Shown: positions 52,200 to 60,746 of the stretch, piece after piece | Numbering within the stretch: the stretch's first letter is position 1 | How the letters are laid out: every line of letters starts with the position of its first letter | Assembly: GCF_021172145.1 (NCBI RefSeq) | Contig: NZ_CP089095.1 | Location: 1,550,001-1,614,000, forward strand | Source: Flavobacterium cyclinae | GTDB taxonomy: Bacteria > Bacteroidota > Bacteroidia > Flavobacteriales > Flavobacteriaceae | Direction: 5' to 3' | Length of the DNA: 64,000 bases | Notes under the pieces: model-generated | The model's database searches: none | The model's input: only the letters and a program-made list of their open reading frames with translations | What the model was told of the DNA's origin: nothing | Position numbers and translations under genes: made by a program

Positions 52200-52229
52200 A
52201 ATCTTTCTTTTTATAATCCTGCAAAGGAT

Positions 52230-52622
52230 CTATTGTACAATCAATTCCACACTTTCTTTGTTATCCAAAGCTTTATAAACTAAGTCTTTCAACTTTGTAA
52301 AAGCTTTTCTAGACATCAAACCTAATCCAGGTCCAGAAAGTTTCGTAACAGGAGCAATACAGCCACGCAATTCCTTTTTCGCATTATTGGCAGGATGTAT
52401 CAAAATATACGTTCTGTTTGGCACATCCACCAATTCCAAATGCCATTTGTACTTCGCACTATATCGCTTTCTAATAAAATATTTCCCTTCCGGAATACAG
52501 GAAATTCCACGTTCATTTCGCTTCCACGGCAATTCAATTGTATAACAAATTAATTTGCCCTCACATTCCAATTTTCCATTTGTTCCTTCAGGGAAATAAG
52601 TTCTTGTCAAAAACAGTATCAT
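52230..52622 (-). CDS. DUF5675-like protein
   Basis: A 130-residue protein starting at the ATG at 52622 (MILFLTRTYFPEGTNGKLEC). It contains CYTIELPWKRNERGISCIPE, GKYFIRKRYSAKYKWHLELV, YILIHPANNAKKELRGCIAP and GLMSRKAFTKL. This Glu/Trp/His/Gly-Cys pattern matches DUF5675, a small beta fold related to L,D-transpeptidase/endopeptidase-type domains seen in phage and secretion loci; the HPAN...GC layout is reminiscent of a YkuD site but shorter. Function is unproven. It is followed on the same strand by two small membrane proteins, so a peptidoglycan-related or lysis-like module is conceivable. Confidence 0.75.
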   Translation of the reverse strand: MILFLTRTYFPEGTNGKLECEGKLICYTIELPWKRNERGISCIPEGKYFIRKRYSAKYKWHLELVDVPNRTYILIHPANNAKKELRGCIAPVTKLSGPGLGLMSRKAFTKLKDLVYKALDNKESVELIVQ

Positions 52623-52654
52623 ACTGACCACTTAAAACTGATCACTGACCACTA

Positions 52655-53413
52655 TTAAACGCCTCCATCAACCGCCACAATCGATAACGGGTTAAAAGCT
52701 CCATTTTTCAACGGATACATTTGCCCATTAATTTGTTGGTAGAACTCCACACCAAGTGCCAAAACAAGTGGGTGAGTAGAGTTAGCTGTTACAGTATTAC
52801 TCAAGTTAATTACAGACGTAGCCGTAGCATCCCATGGTAAAATTGCAGTTTCAGAAGTATTCACTTCATACGATTCCGCAGTAAAGTCAATCGCAGCACC
52901 ACCAGAGATCACTTTAAAGTGAGTAGTTCCACTAGGAGCAGCAATCATATTCGCAGGAATAAAAGAAGGAATACTTACATCCAAAGTACCCGCCACTCGG
53001 TCAATATCCGTTGTAAAAGGAGCAAACAATGAAGTACCTAATTTCCCACGAATATTAAATTCGAATCCAAGAACCAATGTAATTTCCCCATCAATTACAT
53101 TACGTAATCCTCTCTCACTCACAGCATCCATCTGGATAACTTTAACCATTTGTTGCGTCAAACGACTCACCATTCTACCATCGGCAGAATTCAATAACAA
53201 TGGGCGTAAAGCCGTTCTCAAAAGCTTACCTGCTTTCCCAGCTCTACCAAACTCAGAACCGTTTTCACGCGTTCTTTGAAACGCAGGGTCACTAGCAATT
53301 CTACTAGCATCAATACCACCTTTTTCACGAGCTAAATGCCCATCCTGCGTCTTGTAAAAAGTAATATCCCCGATAGTACCTTTTAATTTAATTATGCCTT
53401 TCTGTCTAGCCAT
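52655..53413 (-). CDS. Conserved Flavobacteriia protein of unknown function
   Basis: A 252-residue protein starting MARQKGIIKLKGTIGDITFY with KTQDGHLAREKGG following. It has a conserved basic N-terminal region (RTRENGSEFGRAGKAGKLLR) and a beta-rich C-terminal half (VAGTLDVSIPSFIPANMIAA). I recognise it only as a recurrent conserved hypothetical of Flavobacteriia, found with DUF5675-type genes and the small HTH-like gene divergent from it. No catalytic motif is visible. The order of this cluster suggests a domesticated phage- or element-derived unit, which is inference. Confidence 0.7.
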   Translation of the reverse strand: MARQKGIIKLKGTIGDITFYKTQDGHLAREKGGIDASRIASDPAFQRTRENGSEFGRAGKAGKLLRTALRPLLLNSADGRMVSRLTQQMVKVIQMDAVSERGLRNVIDGEITLVLGFEFNIRGKLGTSLFAPFTTDIDRVAGTLDVSIPSFIPANMIAAPSGTTHFKVISGGAAIDFTAESYEVNTSETAILPWDATATSVINLSNTVTANSTHPLVLALGVEFYQQINGQMYPLKNGAFNPLSIVAVDGGV

Positions 53414-53679
53414 AACTTCAAAATTTTAGTTCAACATTCATTCACTTTCATAAATCATTCAAAACTCGGTTGCAACACTTTTTGAAATAATTACAAGGCA
53501 AATTTCCCACACAAAACCCATCAAAAAACAACACCCCATACCAAATGTCCTAAATCGACATATTTGTCGTTAAACGTCCTAAAACAAGTCAATTCATCCA
53601 TATCAATCGACGTTAAATGAAAAGATTAATTAAGTACCTTTAACCTATCTCAAAGCCAACTTAAAAGCAAGGTTAAAGT

Positions 53680-53880
53680 ATGAATCAAATATCAAAACGA
53701 GTTTGTATCTATCCAAAGGACATACAACGTATTACAGGTAAAAGCTATCGTCAAAGCACAAGAATATTAAATGAAATAAGAAAGTCGCTTAGAAAGCCTA
53801 AAAATAGCCTTGTAAGTATTGAAGAGTTTTGTTTGCATACTGGCTTAAATATCGAACATGTTTTACCACTAATTGATTAG
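53680..53880 (+). CDS. Small HTH-like DNA-binding protein
   Basis: A 66-residue protein (MNQISKRVCIYPKDIQRITG, then KSYRQSTRILNEIRKSLRKP) with a helix-turn-helix-like arrangement in the first 45 residues, rich in Arg and Lys. The C-terminal half (VSIEEFCLHTGLNIEHVLPL) could be a second small helical part. It lies divergently from the conserved 252-aa gene across a 266-bp gap and may regulate it. Assignment rests on charge pattern and context. Confidence 0.55.
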   Translation: MNQISKRVCIYPKDIQRITGKSYRQSTRILNEIRKSLRKPKNSLVSIEEFCLHTGLNIEHVLPLID

Positions 53881-53929
53881 CAAAATCAACTTATTTAATT
53901 TTTAAACTGCTTAATAAAAGATTTTTTAT

Positions 53930-53937
53930 TATATTTG
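53930..53937 (+). promoter_or_regulatory. TATATTTG promoter element before the tRNA-end-like site
   Basis: The sequence TTATATTTGCA is the usual strong Bacteroidota -7 context for stable RNA genes. It lies 110 bp before the tRNA-Ser-like 3' end and no gene follows it, so it may be the promoter of a disrupted tRNA transcription unit. Confidence 0.4.
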
Positions 53938-54046
53938 CATTATAAGATTTGTCAGAAAAACGAATGCTTTTTTGAGGTTTAAAATCGAGACCCAAGATTT
54001 GAACAATTGAAAAAACTTTTAAAATATAGGCTTGACGAAAGAGATA

Positions 54047-54065
54047 CGAATCCCTCTTTCTCCGC
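54047..54065 (+). other. tRNA-Ser-like 3' end, probable attachment-site remnant
   Basis: CGAATCCCTCTTTCTCCGC matches the T-loop-to-acceptor end of a bacterial tRNA-Ser, but the 5' half of a tRNA (a GGAGAAA acceptor strand with D and anticodon arms) is absent upstream. A terminator follows a few bases later, as behind real tRNA genes. Integrative elements use exactly this part of tRNA genes as att core, so this is a likely island end, with the intact tRNA expected outside the window. Confidence 0.5.
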
Positions 54066-54070
54066 AGGGT

Positions 54071-54102
54071 AAAACCGGTTCAGAAATGAATCGGTTTTTT
54101 TT
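54071..54102 (+). terminator. Rho-independent terminator behind the tRNA-like end
   Basis: AAAACCGGTTCA and TGAATCGGTTTT pair over 12 bp (one G-U) around GAAA and run into T8. Confidence 0.85.
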
Positions 54103-54132
54103 ATGCTTTTTTTTAACACATAGGCTCATAGT

Positions 54133-54459
54133 TTTTACACCGAGCTTCACGGAGTTTCTTTTACTTGTATTGCGTTGAGAGAGCCACACAGAGCGTTTCA
54201 CTTATTTGTGTTTTCTAACCACACAGTTTGTCATGCTGGAAAGCATCTTTTGGATAAGTGATTGATGATAGGTGATGGGTTGGCTTTTGCTTCGTAAAGC
54301 TTTGTGTTCTTTGTGCTTTCTTAGTGCGCCTTGTGGTTAAGATTTTACACCGAGCTTCACGGAGTTTCTTTTTATTTTGATTGCGTTGAGAGAGCTACAC
54401 AGAGCGTTCCACTTATTTGAGTTTTCTAACCACACAGTTTGTCATGCTGGTAAGCATCT
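54133..54459. repeat. Two ~116-bp direct repeats in non-coding DNA
   Basis: Copy 1 (54133-54248) and copy 2 (54343-54459) share TTTTACACCGAGCTTCACGG, GCGTTGAGAGAGC, ACACAGAGCGTT and a TTTGTCATGCTGG end, with a few substitutions and one indel. The unit spacing is 210 bp. No open frame is shared. The AGCTTCACGGAG and TGTCATGCTGG motifs resemble short dispersed repeats of Bacteroidota genomes. Confidence 0.75.
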
Positions 54460-54612
54460 CTTTTGATTTTTACTCTTGTTTTTGTTCTTGAACTTGCCTT
54501 TTTTTATCCTCGTACGGTTTTCCTCATTTCTATTTTTTTTACTTTACGTATCTTAGCTGTTGTATTTTCCTACGTATAAATACTTGGTTTGAAAATCAGG
54601 TATTTTTACGGG

Positions 54613-54643
54613 TTGTAAATGACCTTTTTTTTCGCTATGTTTG
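54613..54643 (+). promoter_or_regulatory. Promoter of the type I restriction-modification operon
   Basis: TTG at 54613-54615 and TATGTTTG at 54636-54643 are 20 bp apart, fitting the Bacteroidota consensus. An AAGGAG-like sequence at 54650-54655 precedes the hsdR start at 54681. Confidence 0.6.
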
Positions 54644-54680
54644 GGGATTAAGGAGCACTTGTATATAAAATAAATTTTAA

Positions 54681-57600
54681 ATGGGTTCAAAATTTTCATT
54701 CCTAAAATCAAACTATCCTGAATTATTTACAATCAGTGAATTATCTGAGCGTTTGTTAGAGATTGATTCAAACTCTTCTTTAGCTAAGTCTCGTTTATTT
54801 TCTGAAAAAATAGCTCTATTAATCTGGGATTTTGAAGATTTAGAGGATTTCAATGGAAATCTAGCAGAACGAATCAATCAACTTTTTTATAAAAACTGTA
54901 TTCCTGAGATAGTAAAAGATATATTACACACAATTCGTAAGTCAGGAAACAAGGCAGCTCATGATGGTAATAGTAATAGACATGAAGCTTTATTCATATT
55001 AAAAAAATGTTTTTCATTAGCCAAATGGTTTTATGAGACGTATGAAAATGATTACTTAGGAGACATTGAATATGTATTACCTATTCAACAGGAAGCTATT
55101 GATGTTAAAGCTTTACAACAACAACTAGAGACATTATCTAAACAAGTTTATGATTATAAACAAAAAATTGAAAGTCTAAATAGCTCACCAGAGGTTGTTG
55201 AAAACAGAAAGCAACGTGGTTTTTCTAATGCCAATAACATCCATTTAGATGAAGCGGATACACGTATAACTTTAATTGATAAACAACTAACTGAAGCAGG
55301 TTGGGAGTGTGATACCAACACTATTAATTACAAGAAAAATAAAACCTTACCTGAAAAAGGAAAAAACAAAGCGATTGCAGAATGGCCCTGTAATGGCAAA
55401 TGGGCAGATTATGCTTTATTTGTTGGAACAGAACTATACGGAATTGTAGAAGCTAAAAAATATGCTACTGATATTTCAACTGATTTACATCAATCTAAAA
55501 TTTATGCTAAACTTGTTGAACCAAACGATTTTTCTACTTTTTTAGGAAAGTGGGAAGATTACAAAGTTCCATTTTTATTTTCAACCAATGGAAGAAATTA
55601 CCTAGAGCAAATAAAAACAAAAAGTGGTGTTTGGTTTTTAGATGTTAGAAATTCGAGAAATAAATCACAAGCTTTGCGCGGATGGTTTTCTCCTGCTGGT
55701 TTAGTGGAGCAGTTTAATAGAAATATTGAAAATGCTAATAGTAGATTAGAAGAAAGTGAGTATGATTATCTACAAAACGCTAATGGTCTGGGATTACGCT
55801 ACTATCAAATTGATGCTATCAAAGCTGTTGAAAGTAAGATCATCAATAATCCAGATGATAAACGTTCACTGTTAGTAATGGCTACAGGAACGGGAAAAAC
55901 AAGAACAACAATTGGTTTAGCTTATCGCTTGATAAAATCAGACCGATTTAAAAGAATATTATTTTTAACCGATAGACGTTTATTGGCTTCACAAGCTTTA
56001 GGTAGTTTTAAAGACAATAAAGTGGAAGAGATTAATACTTTTGCCAATATTTACAAAATGGAAGAAATGAAAAATGTTTTTCCAGAATCTGAAACGCGTT
56101 TGCATTTTGCTACCGTTCAAAGTATGGTGAAAAGATTATTTTATTCTGATGATAAAGTTTTACCTATTGATACTTATGACTGCATTATCATTGATGAAGC
56201 ACACCGTGGCTATAATTTAGATAAGGAAATTAATGAAGAGGATTTATCCTTTAAAGATGAAAATGACTACGTGGGTCAATACAAAAGGGTTATTGAATAT
56301 TTTAACGCATACATTATAGGTTTAACAGCAACTCCAGCCTTACATACTACTGAAATTTTCGGAAAACCCGTTCACAATTATTCGTATCGTGAAGCGGTTA
56401 TTGATGGTTTTTTAACCGATCATGAGCCGCCGTATATTATTAAAACAAAATTAAGTGAGGAAGGTATTGTTTGGGAAAAAGGAGAAAAACCAAAAGTTTT
56501 TAATCCTGAGACTAATGGAATTGAGGAGCTTTCAGAATTAGAAGATGAATTGCATATCGAAATTGAACAATTCAATAAATTGGTAATAACCGAGCCATTC
56601 AACAGGGCGGTTATTAAAGAATTGGTTAAAAACTTAGACCCTGAAGGTGATGAAAAGACCTTAATTTTTGCAGTTAGAGACCATCATGCCGATTTAATTG
56701 TACAAATTTTGTTTGAAGAATTTGAAGCTATTGGAATTGATGTGCCTCAAGGTGCTATTCAAAAATTGACAGGAAATGTTTATGATGTAGAAAATTTAAC
56801 GGCTCGTTTTAAAAATGAGAAATTTCCAAACATTGTGGTAACCGTTGATTTATTAACTACTGGAATAGATGTTCCCCAAATTTGCAATCTTGTTTTTTTA
56901 CGAAGAGTGCGTTCCCGTATTTTATTTGAGCAAATGTTAGGACGTGCTACTAGATTATGTCCTGAAATTGATAAACAGTTCTTTAAAATTTATGATGCCG
57001 TTCGCGTATATGAAGCATTGGAAGATTTCACGCAAATGAAAACGGTTTCCAATCCTTCTATTTCTTTTCAAAAATTAATTGAGGAGTTAGAATTCATTGA
57101 TACTCCTGAGCGTGCTAAAAAGCAAATAGAACAAATTGTAGCTAAGTTGCAACGCAAGAAGAAACAAATTAACAATGGGCAGTTAGAACAGTTTATGTAT
57201 TTGGCAAAAGGGGATACCCCAGAGGAGTTTATCGAAAATTTATTAGCTATTGAAGGTGATGAGGTAAAAAGAGTACTCACTAATTATTCTAGTCTTTGGG
57301 ATTTTTTGGATACAAAAATATACCAACCCAAAATGCAACTGGTTTCAGAACATATTGATGAAGTAATAGGTGTGGATAGAGGGTATGGAAATGCTGAAAA
57401 GCCTGAGGATTATATTGAAGGTTTCAAAAACTTTATTGAAGAAAATAAAAATGAGATTTTGGCTATCAAGACTATTTGTACAAAACCAGCTGAATTAGAC
57501 AGAAAATCTCTGAAAGAATTAAAATTATTATTAGACCAAAAAGGATACAATCAAGTTACTTTATCTACGGCATGGAAAAATGCTAAAAATCAGGATATTG

Positions 57601-57896
57601 CGGCTGATATTATTTCTTTTATCAGAACTTTAGCTTTAGACACTGTTTTAGTAAGCCATGAAGACCGCATTAAAAAGGCAATAACTAAAGTTAAGGAAAT
57701 GAAGCCTTGGAATATGCACCAATTAAAATGGATTGACCGTTTTGAAAAACAATTATTATTGGAAGATATTTTCGATAGAAATTTTATAGACCAAACCTTC
57801 AAAGAAGAAGGTGGTTTAAATCGTATTCAAAAAATATTCAATAACGAATTAGACGATGTTATTCAGTTATTGAATGACAACTTATTTACAGCATAA
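54681..57896 (+). CDS. hsdR: Type I restriction enzyme, R subunit
   Basis: A 1071-residue motor-nuclease subunit. It has an N-terminal DUF4145-like helical domain (~1-130, HTIRKSGNKAAHDGNSNRHE), then the PD-(D/E)xK endonuclease region with WADYALFVGTELYGIVEAKK (E257-A-K259). The SF2 helicase follows with Walker A (LLVMATGTGKTRTT, Lys406), D505-E-A-H508, GLTATP, and motifs V/VI (TTGIDVPQICNLVFLRRVRS, MLGRATRL). It cleaves DNA at a distance after ATP-driven translocation when the HsdMS complex meets unmethylated sites. The C-terminal region (~760-1071) is helical and binds the methylase. The stop overlaps the next start by 1 bp (TAATG). Confidence 0.94.
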   Translation: MGSKFSFLKSNYPELFTISELSERLLEIDSNSSLAKSRLFSEKIALLIWDFEDLEDFNGNLAERINQLFYKNCIPEIVKDILHTIRKSGNKAAHDGNSNRHEALFILKKCFSLAKWFYETYENDYLGDIEYVLPIQQEAIDVKALQQQLETLSKQVYDYKQKIESLNSSPEVVENRKQRGFSNANNIHLDEADTRITLIDKQLTEAGWECDTNTINYKKNKTLPEKGKNKAIAEWPCNGKWADYALFVGTELYGIVEAKKYATDISTDLHQSKIYAKLVEPNDFSTFLGKWEDYKVPFLFSTNGRNYLEQIKTKSGVWFLDVRNSRNKSQALRGWFSPAGLVEQFNRNIENANSRLEESEYDYLQNANGLGLRYYQIDAIKAVESKIINNPDDKRSLLVMATGTGKTRTTIGLAYRLIKSDRFKRILFLTDRRLLASQALGSFKDNKVEEINTFANIYKMEEMKNVFPESETRLHFATVQSMVKRLFYSDDKVLPIDTYDCIIIDEAHRGYNLDKEINEEDLSFKDENDYVGQYKRVIEYFNAYIIGLTATPALHTTEIFGKPVHNYSYREAVIDGFLTDHEPPYIIKTKLSEEGIVWEKGEKPKVFNPETNGIEELSELEDELHIEIEQFNKLVITEPFNRAVIKELVKNLDPEGDEKTLIFAVRDHHADLIVQILFEEFEAIGIDVPQGAIQKLTGNVYDVENLTARFKNEKFPNIVVTVDLLTTGIDVPQICNLVFLRRVRSRILFEQMLGRATRLCPEIDKQFFKIYDAVRVYEALEDFTQMKTVSNPSISFQKLIEELEFIDTPERAKKQIEQIVAKLQRKKKQINNGQLEQFMYLAKGDTPEEFIENLLAIEGDEVKRVLTNYSSLWDFLDTKIYQPKMQLVSEHIDEVIGVDRGYGNAEKPEDYIEGFKNFIEENKNEILAIKTICTKPAELDRKSLKELKLLLDQKGYNQVTLSTAWKNAKNQDIAADIISFIRTLALDTVLVSHEDRIKKAITKVKEMKPWNMHQLKWIDRFEKQLLLEDIFDRNFIDQTFKEEGGLNRIQKIFNNELDDVIQLLNDNLFTA

Positions 57897-58243
57897 TGAG
57901 TGAAATAATTTTATATAAATCTGCTGATAATCAAACTGAAATTGAGGTGCAGTTTGAAAAGGAAACGGTTTGGCTTTCATTAAATCAATTAGCTCAATTA
58001 TTTGGAAGAGATAAATCGGTAATTTCTAGACATTTAAAAAATATTTATAATTCTCAAGAATTGGATTTTGAAGCAACTGTTGCAAAAAATGCAACAGTTC
58101 AAAATGAAGCCAACAGAGAAGTAAAAAGAACAATCGAATATTATAATCTTGATGCCATTATATCTGTTGGTTATCGAGTAAATTCAAAACAAGGAAAACC
58201 AATGTCAATGGACAACATCATTTATAAATTTCAAGAATTTTAA
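57896..58243 (+). CDS. Truncated RhuM-family protein
   Basis: A 115-residue protein matching the first ~100 residues of the RhuM-type protein encoded next (WLSLNQLAQLFGRDKSVISR, TIEYYNLDAIISVGYRVNSK), with an HTH-like N-terminal domain. It stops early after QGKPMSMDNIIYKFQEF, where a full-length protein would continue with a FRIWATxxL segment, so the C-terminal part has been lost. The ATG overlaps the hsdR stop. It may still bind DNA. The loss looks like an in-family deletion or a remnant of duplication. Confidence 0.8.
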   Translation: MSEIILYKSADNQTEIEVQFEKETVWLSLNQLAQLFGRDKSVISRHLKNIYNSQELDFEATVAKNATVQNEANREVKRTIEYYNLDAIISVGYRVNSKQGKPMSMDNIIYKFQEF

Positions 58244-58257
58244 CTAGTTTGCTTTAT

Positions 58258-59247
58258 ATGAAAGATATTGTTATTTATAAAGGACTTAATAATGAAACAC
58301 AAGTAGATATTTTATTTGATAATAATTCATTATGGTTAAATCAAAAGCAAATAGCTCAAATTTTTGGAACTGAGGTACCTGCTATTAATAAACACATAAA
58401 AAATATAATAAAAGACCTGGAACTGCAACCCGAGGCAACTATTTCCAAAATGGAAACAGTTCAAATTGAAGGAACCCGAAAAGTATCCAGAACGCTTGAT
58501 TACTATAACCTTGATATGATTATTTCAATAGGTTATAGAGTAAATTCCGGGAAAGCTACACAATTCAGAATTTGGGCAACGCAACGTTTAAAAGAGTACT
58601 TAGTAAAAGGATATGCCTTAAACGAAAAACGATTAAAAGAATTAGATTATAAGTACACTGAAATACAAAAGGCATTGCAATTGGCAACAAAAGCAGCCCA
58701 TATTGAAAATTTAACTTCTTCTGAAGCGAAAGGCATCTTAAAAGTGTTAGAACAATATGCCTATGCTTTAGAAACCTTAGATAAATACGACCATCAAAAG
58801 CTAAGTATTGAAGCTACTTCTAAAACAGAAAACGTATATCGTTTATCGTATGAAGAAGCAATAGAACAAATTTACATTTGGAGAGATTTTCAAAAGGCGG
58901 GTGCTTTATTTGGTAATGAAAAAGACCAATCGTTTAAAAGTTCATTAGAAACTATTTATCAAACCTTTGATGGCGAAGATTTGTATCCTACCATTGAAGA
59001 AAAAGCAGCCAACTTATTGTATTTCGTAGTAAAAAACCATTCGTTTTCTGATGGTAATAAAAGAATTGCAGCCGGATTGTTTGCCTATTTCCTAGATTTA
59101 AACCATAAACTTTTAAACCAAGAGGGGAATAAAAAAATAGCCGATAATGCTTTAGTAGCTATCACCATTATGATTGCCGAAAGCAAACCCGAAGAAAAAG
59201 ACATGATGACCAAATTAGTTGTAAATCTAATTAACGATAAAAATTAA
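58258..59247 (+). CDS. RhuM-type protein with C-terminal Fic domain
   Basis: A 329-residue protein starting at the ATG at 58258 (MKDIVIYKGLNNETQVDILF). Residues 1-120 are the RhuM/virulence-type HTH domain (WLNQKQIAQIFGTEVPAINK, FRIWATQRLKEYLVKGYALN). A helical linker follows. The C-terminal half is a Fic/Doc domain with the catalytic H261-S-F-S-D-G-N-K-R motif (NHSFSDGNKRIAAGLF). Fic proteins transfer AMP or related groups to target proteins. No inhibitory helix (S/T)xxxE(G/N) was identified with certainty. Such genes are often embedded in type I RM operons, where their role is unresolved. Confidence 0.9.
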   Translation: MKDIVIYKGLNNETQVDILFDNNSLWLNQKQIAQIFGTEVPAINKHIKNIIKDLELQPEATISKMETVQIEGTRKVSRTLDYYNLDMIISIGYRVNSGKATQFRIWATQRLKEYLVKGYALNEKRLKELDYKYTEIQKALQLATKAAHIENLTSSEAKGILKVLEQYAYALETLDKYDHQKLSIEATSKTENVYRLSYEEAIEQIYIWRDFQKAGALFGNEKDQSFKSSLETIYQTFDGEDLYPTIEEKAANLLYFVVKNHSFSDGNKRIAAGLFAYFLDLNHKLLNQEGNKKIADNALVAITIMIAESKPEEKDMMTKLVVNLINDKN

Positions 59248-59248
59248 A

Positions 59249-59280
59249 ACTGAATACTAACCACTGAATACTGAACACTA
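59249..59280 (+). repeat. ACTGAATACT/ACTGAACACT intergenic microrepeat before hsdM
   Basis: Three degenerate copies of the unit seen between the unknown gene and umuC in both umuDC loci. It lies between the RhuM-Fic stop and the hsdM start, just upstream of the ATG. Confidence 0.6.
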
Positions 59281-59285
59281 AAAAT

Positions 59286-60746
59286 ATGAGCGCACAAGAA
59301 ATAGCTAATAAACTTTGGAACCTTTGTAACGTATTGCGTGACGATGGTGTAACCTATCACGAATACCTAAACGAGCTTACTTATATTTTATTCTTAAAAC
59401 TAAGCGAAGTAAAAGGATTTGACCAACACATTCCAGAGGAATACCAATGGCAATACTTTGTAAAAGAACACGATAACAACGAAGCTTTTGCCAGATACCG
59501 TGAGTTTTTAGCTACCGTAAGTAACAAAACCGATAGCGTAAGTATTCAAGAAATTTACAGCAATGCTTCTACGAGTTTACGTAAGCCGGTTAACTTTCGC
59601 TCTTTAGTTACTGCTATTGATAAATTAGATTGGTACGAAGAAGACGACCGTGATGTAATGGGCGATATTTACGAAAGCTTATTACAAAAAAATGCAGGCG
59701 AAAAGAAAAGTGGTGCGGGACAATATTTTACACCTCGTCCATTAATTAATATTATGGTGGATTTATTGGCACCAAAATTAGGCGAACGTTGGACAGACCC
59801 TGCAGCTGGAACTTTCGGATTCATGATTTCGGCAGACCATTACTTGCGAAGCAAATACGATAACTATTACGATTTACCAGAAAAAGACCGTAAATTTCAA
59901 ATAGAAGAAGCGTTTTCAGGTGTTGAATTAGTACCTGATGCCCACCGATTGGCTTTAATGAATGCACGTTTACACGGAATGGAAAGCACCATTCATTTAG
60001 GCGATACTTTAACCGAGTTTGGTAAGAGTTTAAAAAATTACGATGGGGTATTAGCGAACCCTCCTTTTGGTACCAAACAAGGTGGCGAACGCCCAACACG
60101 TGATGATTTTACCTTTCCTACAAGCAACAAGCAATTAAACTTTTTACAGCACATTTACCGTAGTTTAAAAAAAGACGGAAAAGCTAGAGCCGCTGTAGTA
60201 TTACCCGATAACGTTTTGTTTGAAGATGGTGACGGGCAAAAAATACGCCGTGATTTATTAGACAAATGCGAGTTACACACTATTTTACGTTTGCCTACAG
60301 GTATTTTTTATGCCGCTGGTGTAAAAACCAATGTCTTATTCTTTACCCGTGGCAAAACCGAAACCGGTAATACCAAGCAAGTATGGTTTTACGACATGCG
60401 TACCAATGCACCAAGCTACGGAAAACGCACGCCTTTTGAAGAAAAAGCCTTTGCCGATTTTGTAACCGCTTACACTGGTGGTATTACCATAGACCAAGTA
60501 GAAACCGATTACGATGGCACAGTTGACCACGAAAAACGAGCAACAATTAAAGACGAGCGTTGGCAAAGCATTAGCGTAGAAACCATTGCTAAGAAAAACT
60601 ACAGTTTAGATTTAGGATTGATTGCCGACAGCAGTTTAACCAACAGTGACGATTTAGGCGAACCGATTGATATTGCCAAACAGGCTTTACATGAATTAGA
60701 AGCCATTACGAAGGAGTTGAATGCCATGATTAAAGAATTACAGTAA
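59286..60746 (+). CDS. hsdM: Type I restriction enzyme, methylase M subunit
   Basis: A 486-residue N6-adenine methyltransferase. The N-terminal helical HsdM_N domain includes NKLWNLCNVLRDDGVTYHEY. The catalytic domain has the AdoMet-binding motif D171-PAAGTFGF and the catalytic N258-P-P-F (VLANPPFGTKQGG). It ends with a helical HsdS-contacting segment. It methylates host sites and forms the M2S core to which HsdR binds. Codon use here is slightly more GC-rich than in hsdR, but the operon order is normal. The stop overlaps the hsdS start by 1 bp. Confidence 0.95.
   Translation: MSAQEIANKLWNLCNVLRDDGVTYHEYLNELTYILFLKLSEVKGFDQHIPEEYQWQYFVKEHDNNEAFARYREFLATVSNKTDSVSIQEIYSNASTSLRKPVNFRSLVTAIDKLDWYEEDDRDVMGDIYESLLQKNAGEKKSGAGQYFTPRPLINIMVDLLAPKLGERWTDPAAGTFGFMISADHYLRSKYDNYYDLPEKDRKFQIEEAFSGVELVPDAHRLALMNARLHGMESTIHLGDTLTEFGKSLKNYDGVLANPPFGTKQGGERPTRDDFTFPTSNKQLNFLQHIYRSLKKDGKARAAVVLPDNVLFEDGDGQKIRRDLLDKCELHTILRLPTGIFYAAGVKTNVLFFTRGKTETGNTKQVWFYDMRTNAPSYGKRTPFEEKAFADFVTAYTGGITIDQVETDYDGTVDHEKRATIKDERWQSISVETIAKKNYSLDLGLIADSSLTNSDDLGEPIDIAKQALHELEAITKELNAMIKELQ

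Noticed and set aside
53940..54065. A complete tRNA gene
   Set aside because: Only the T-loop-to-acceptor 3' end is present; no matching 5' acceptor strand, D arm or anticodon arm was found.
54019..54201. 60-codon minus-strand open frame near the att-like site
   Set aside because: It translates the tRNA 3' end and terminator, a frequent artefact.
54133..54459. CRISPR array
   Set aside because: There are only two long, imperfect direct repeats with one spacer-like gap and no cas genes.
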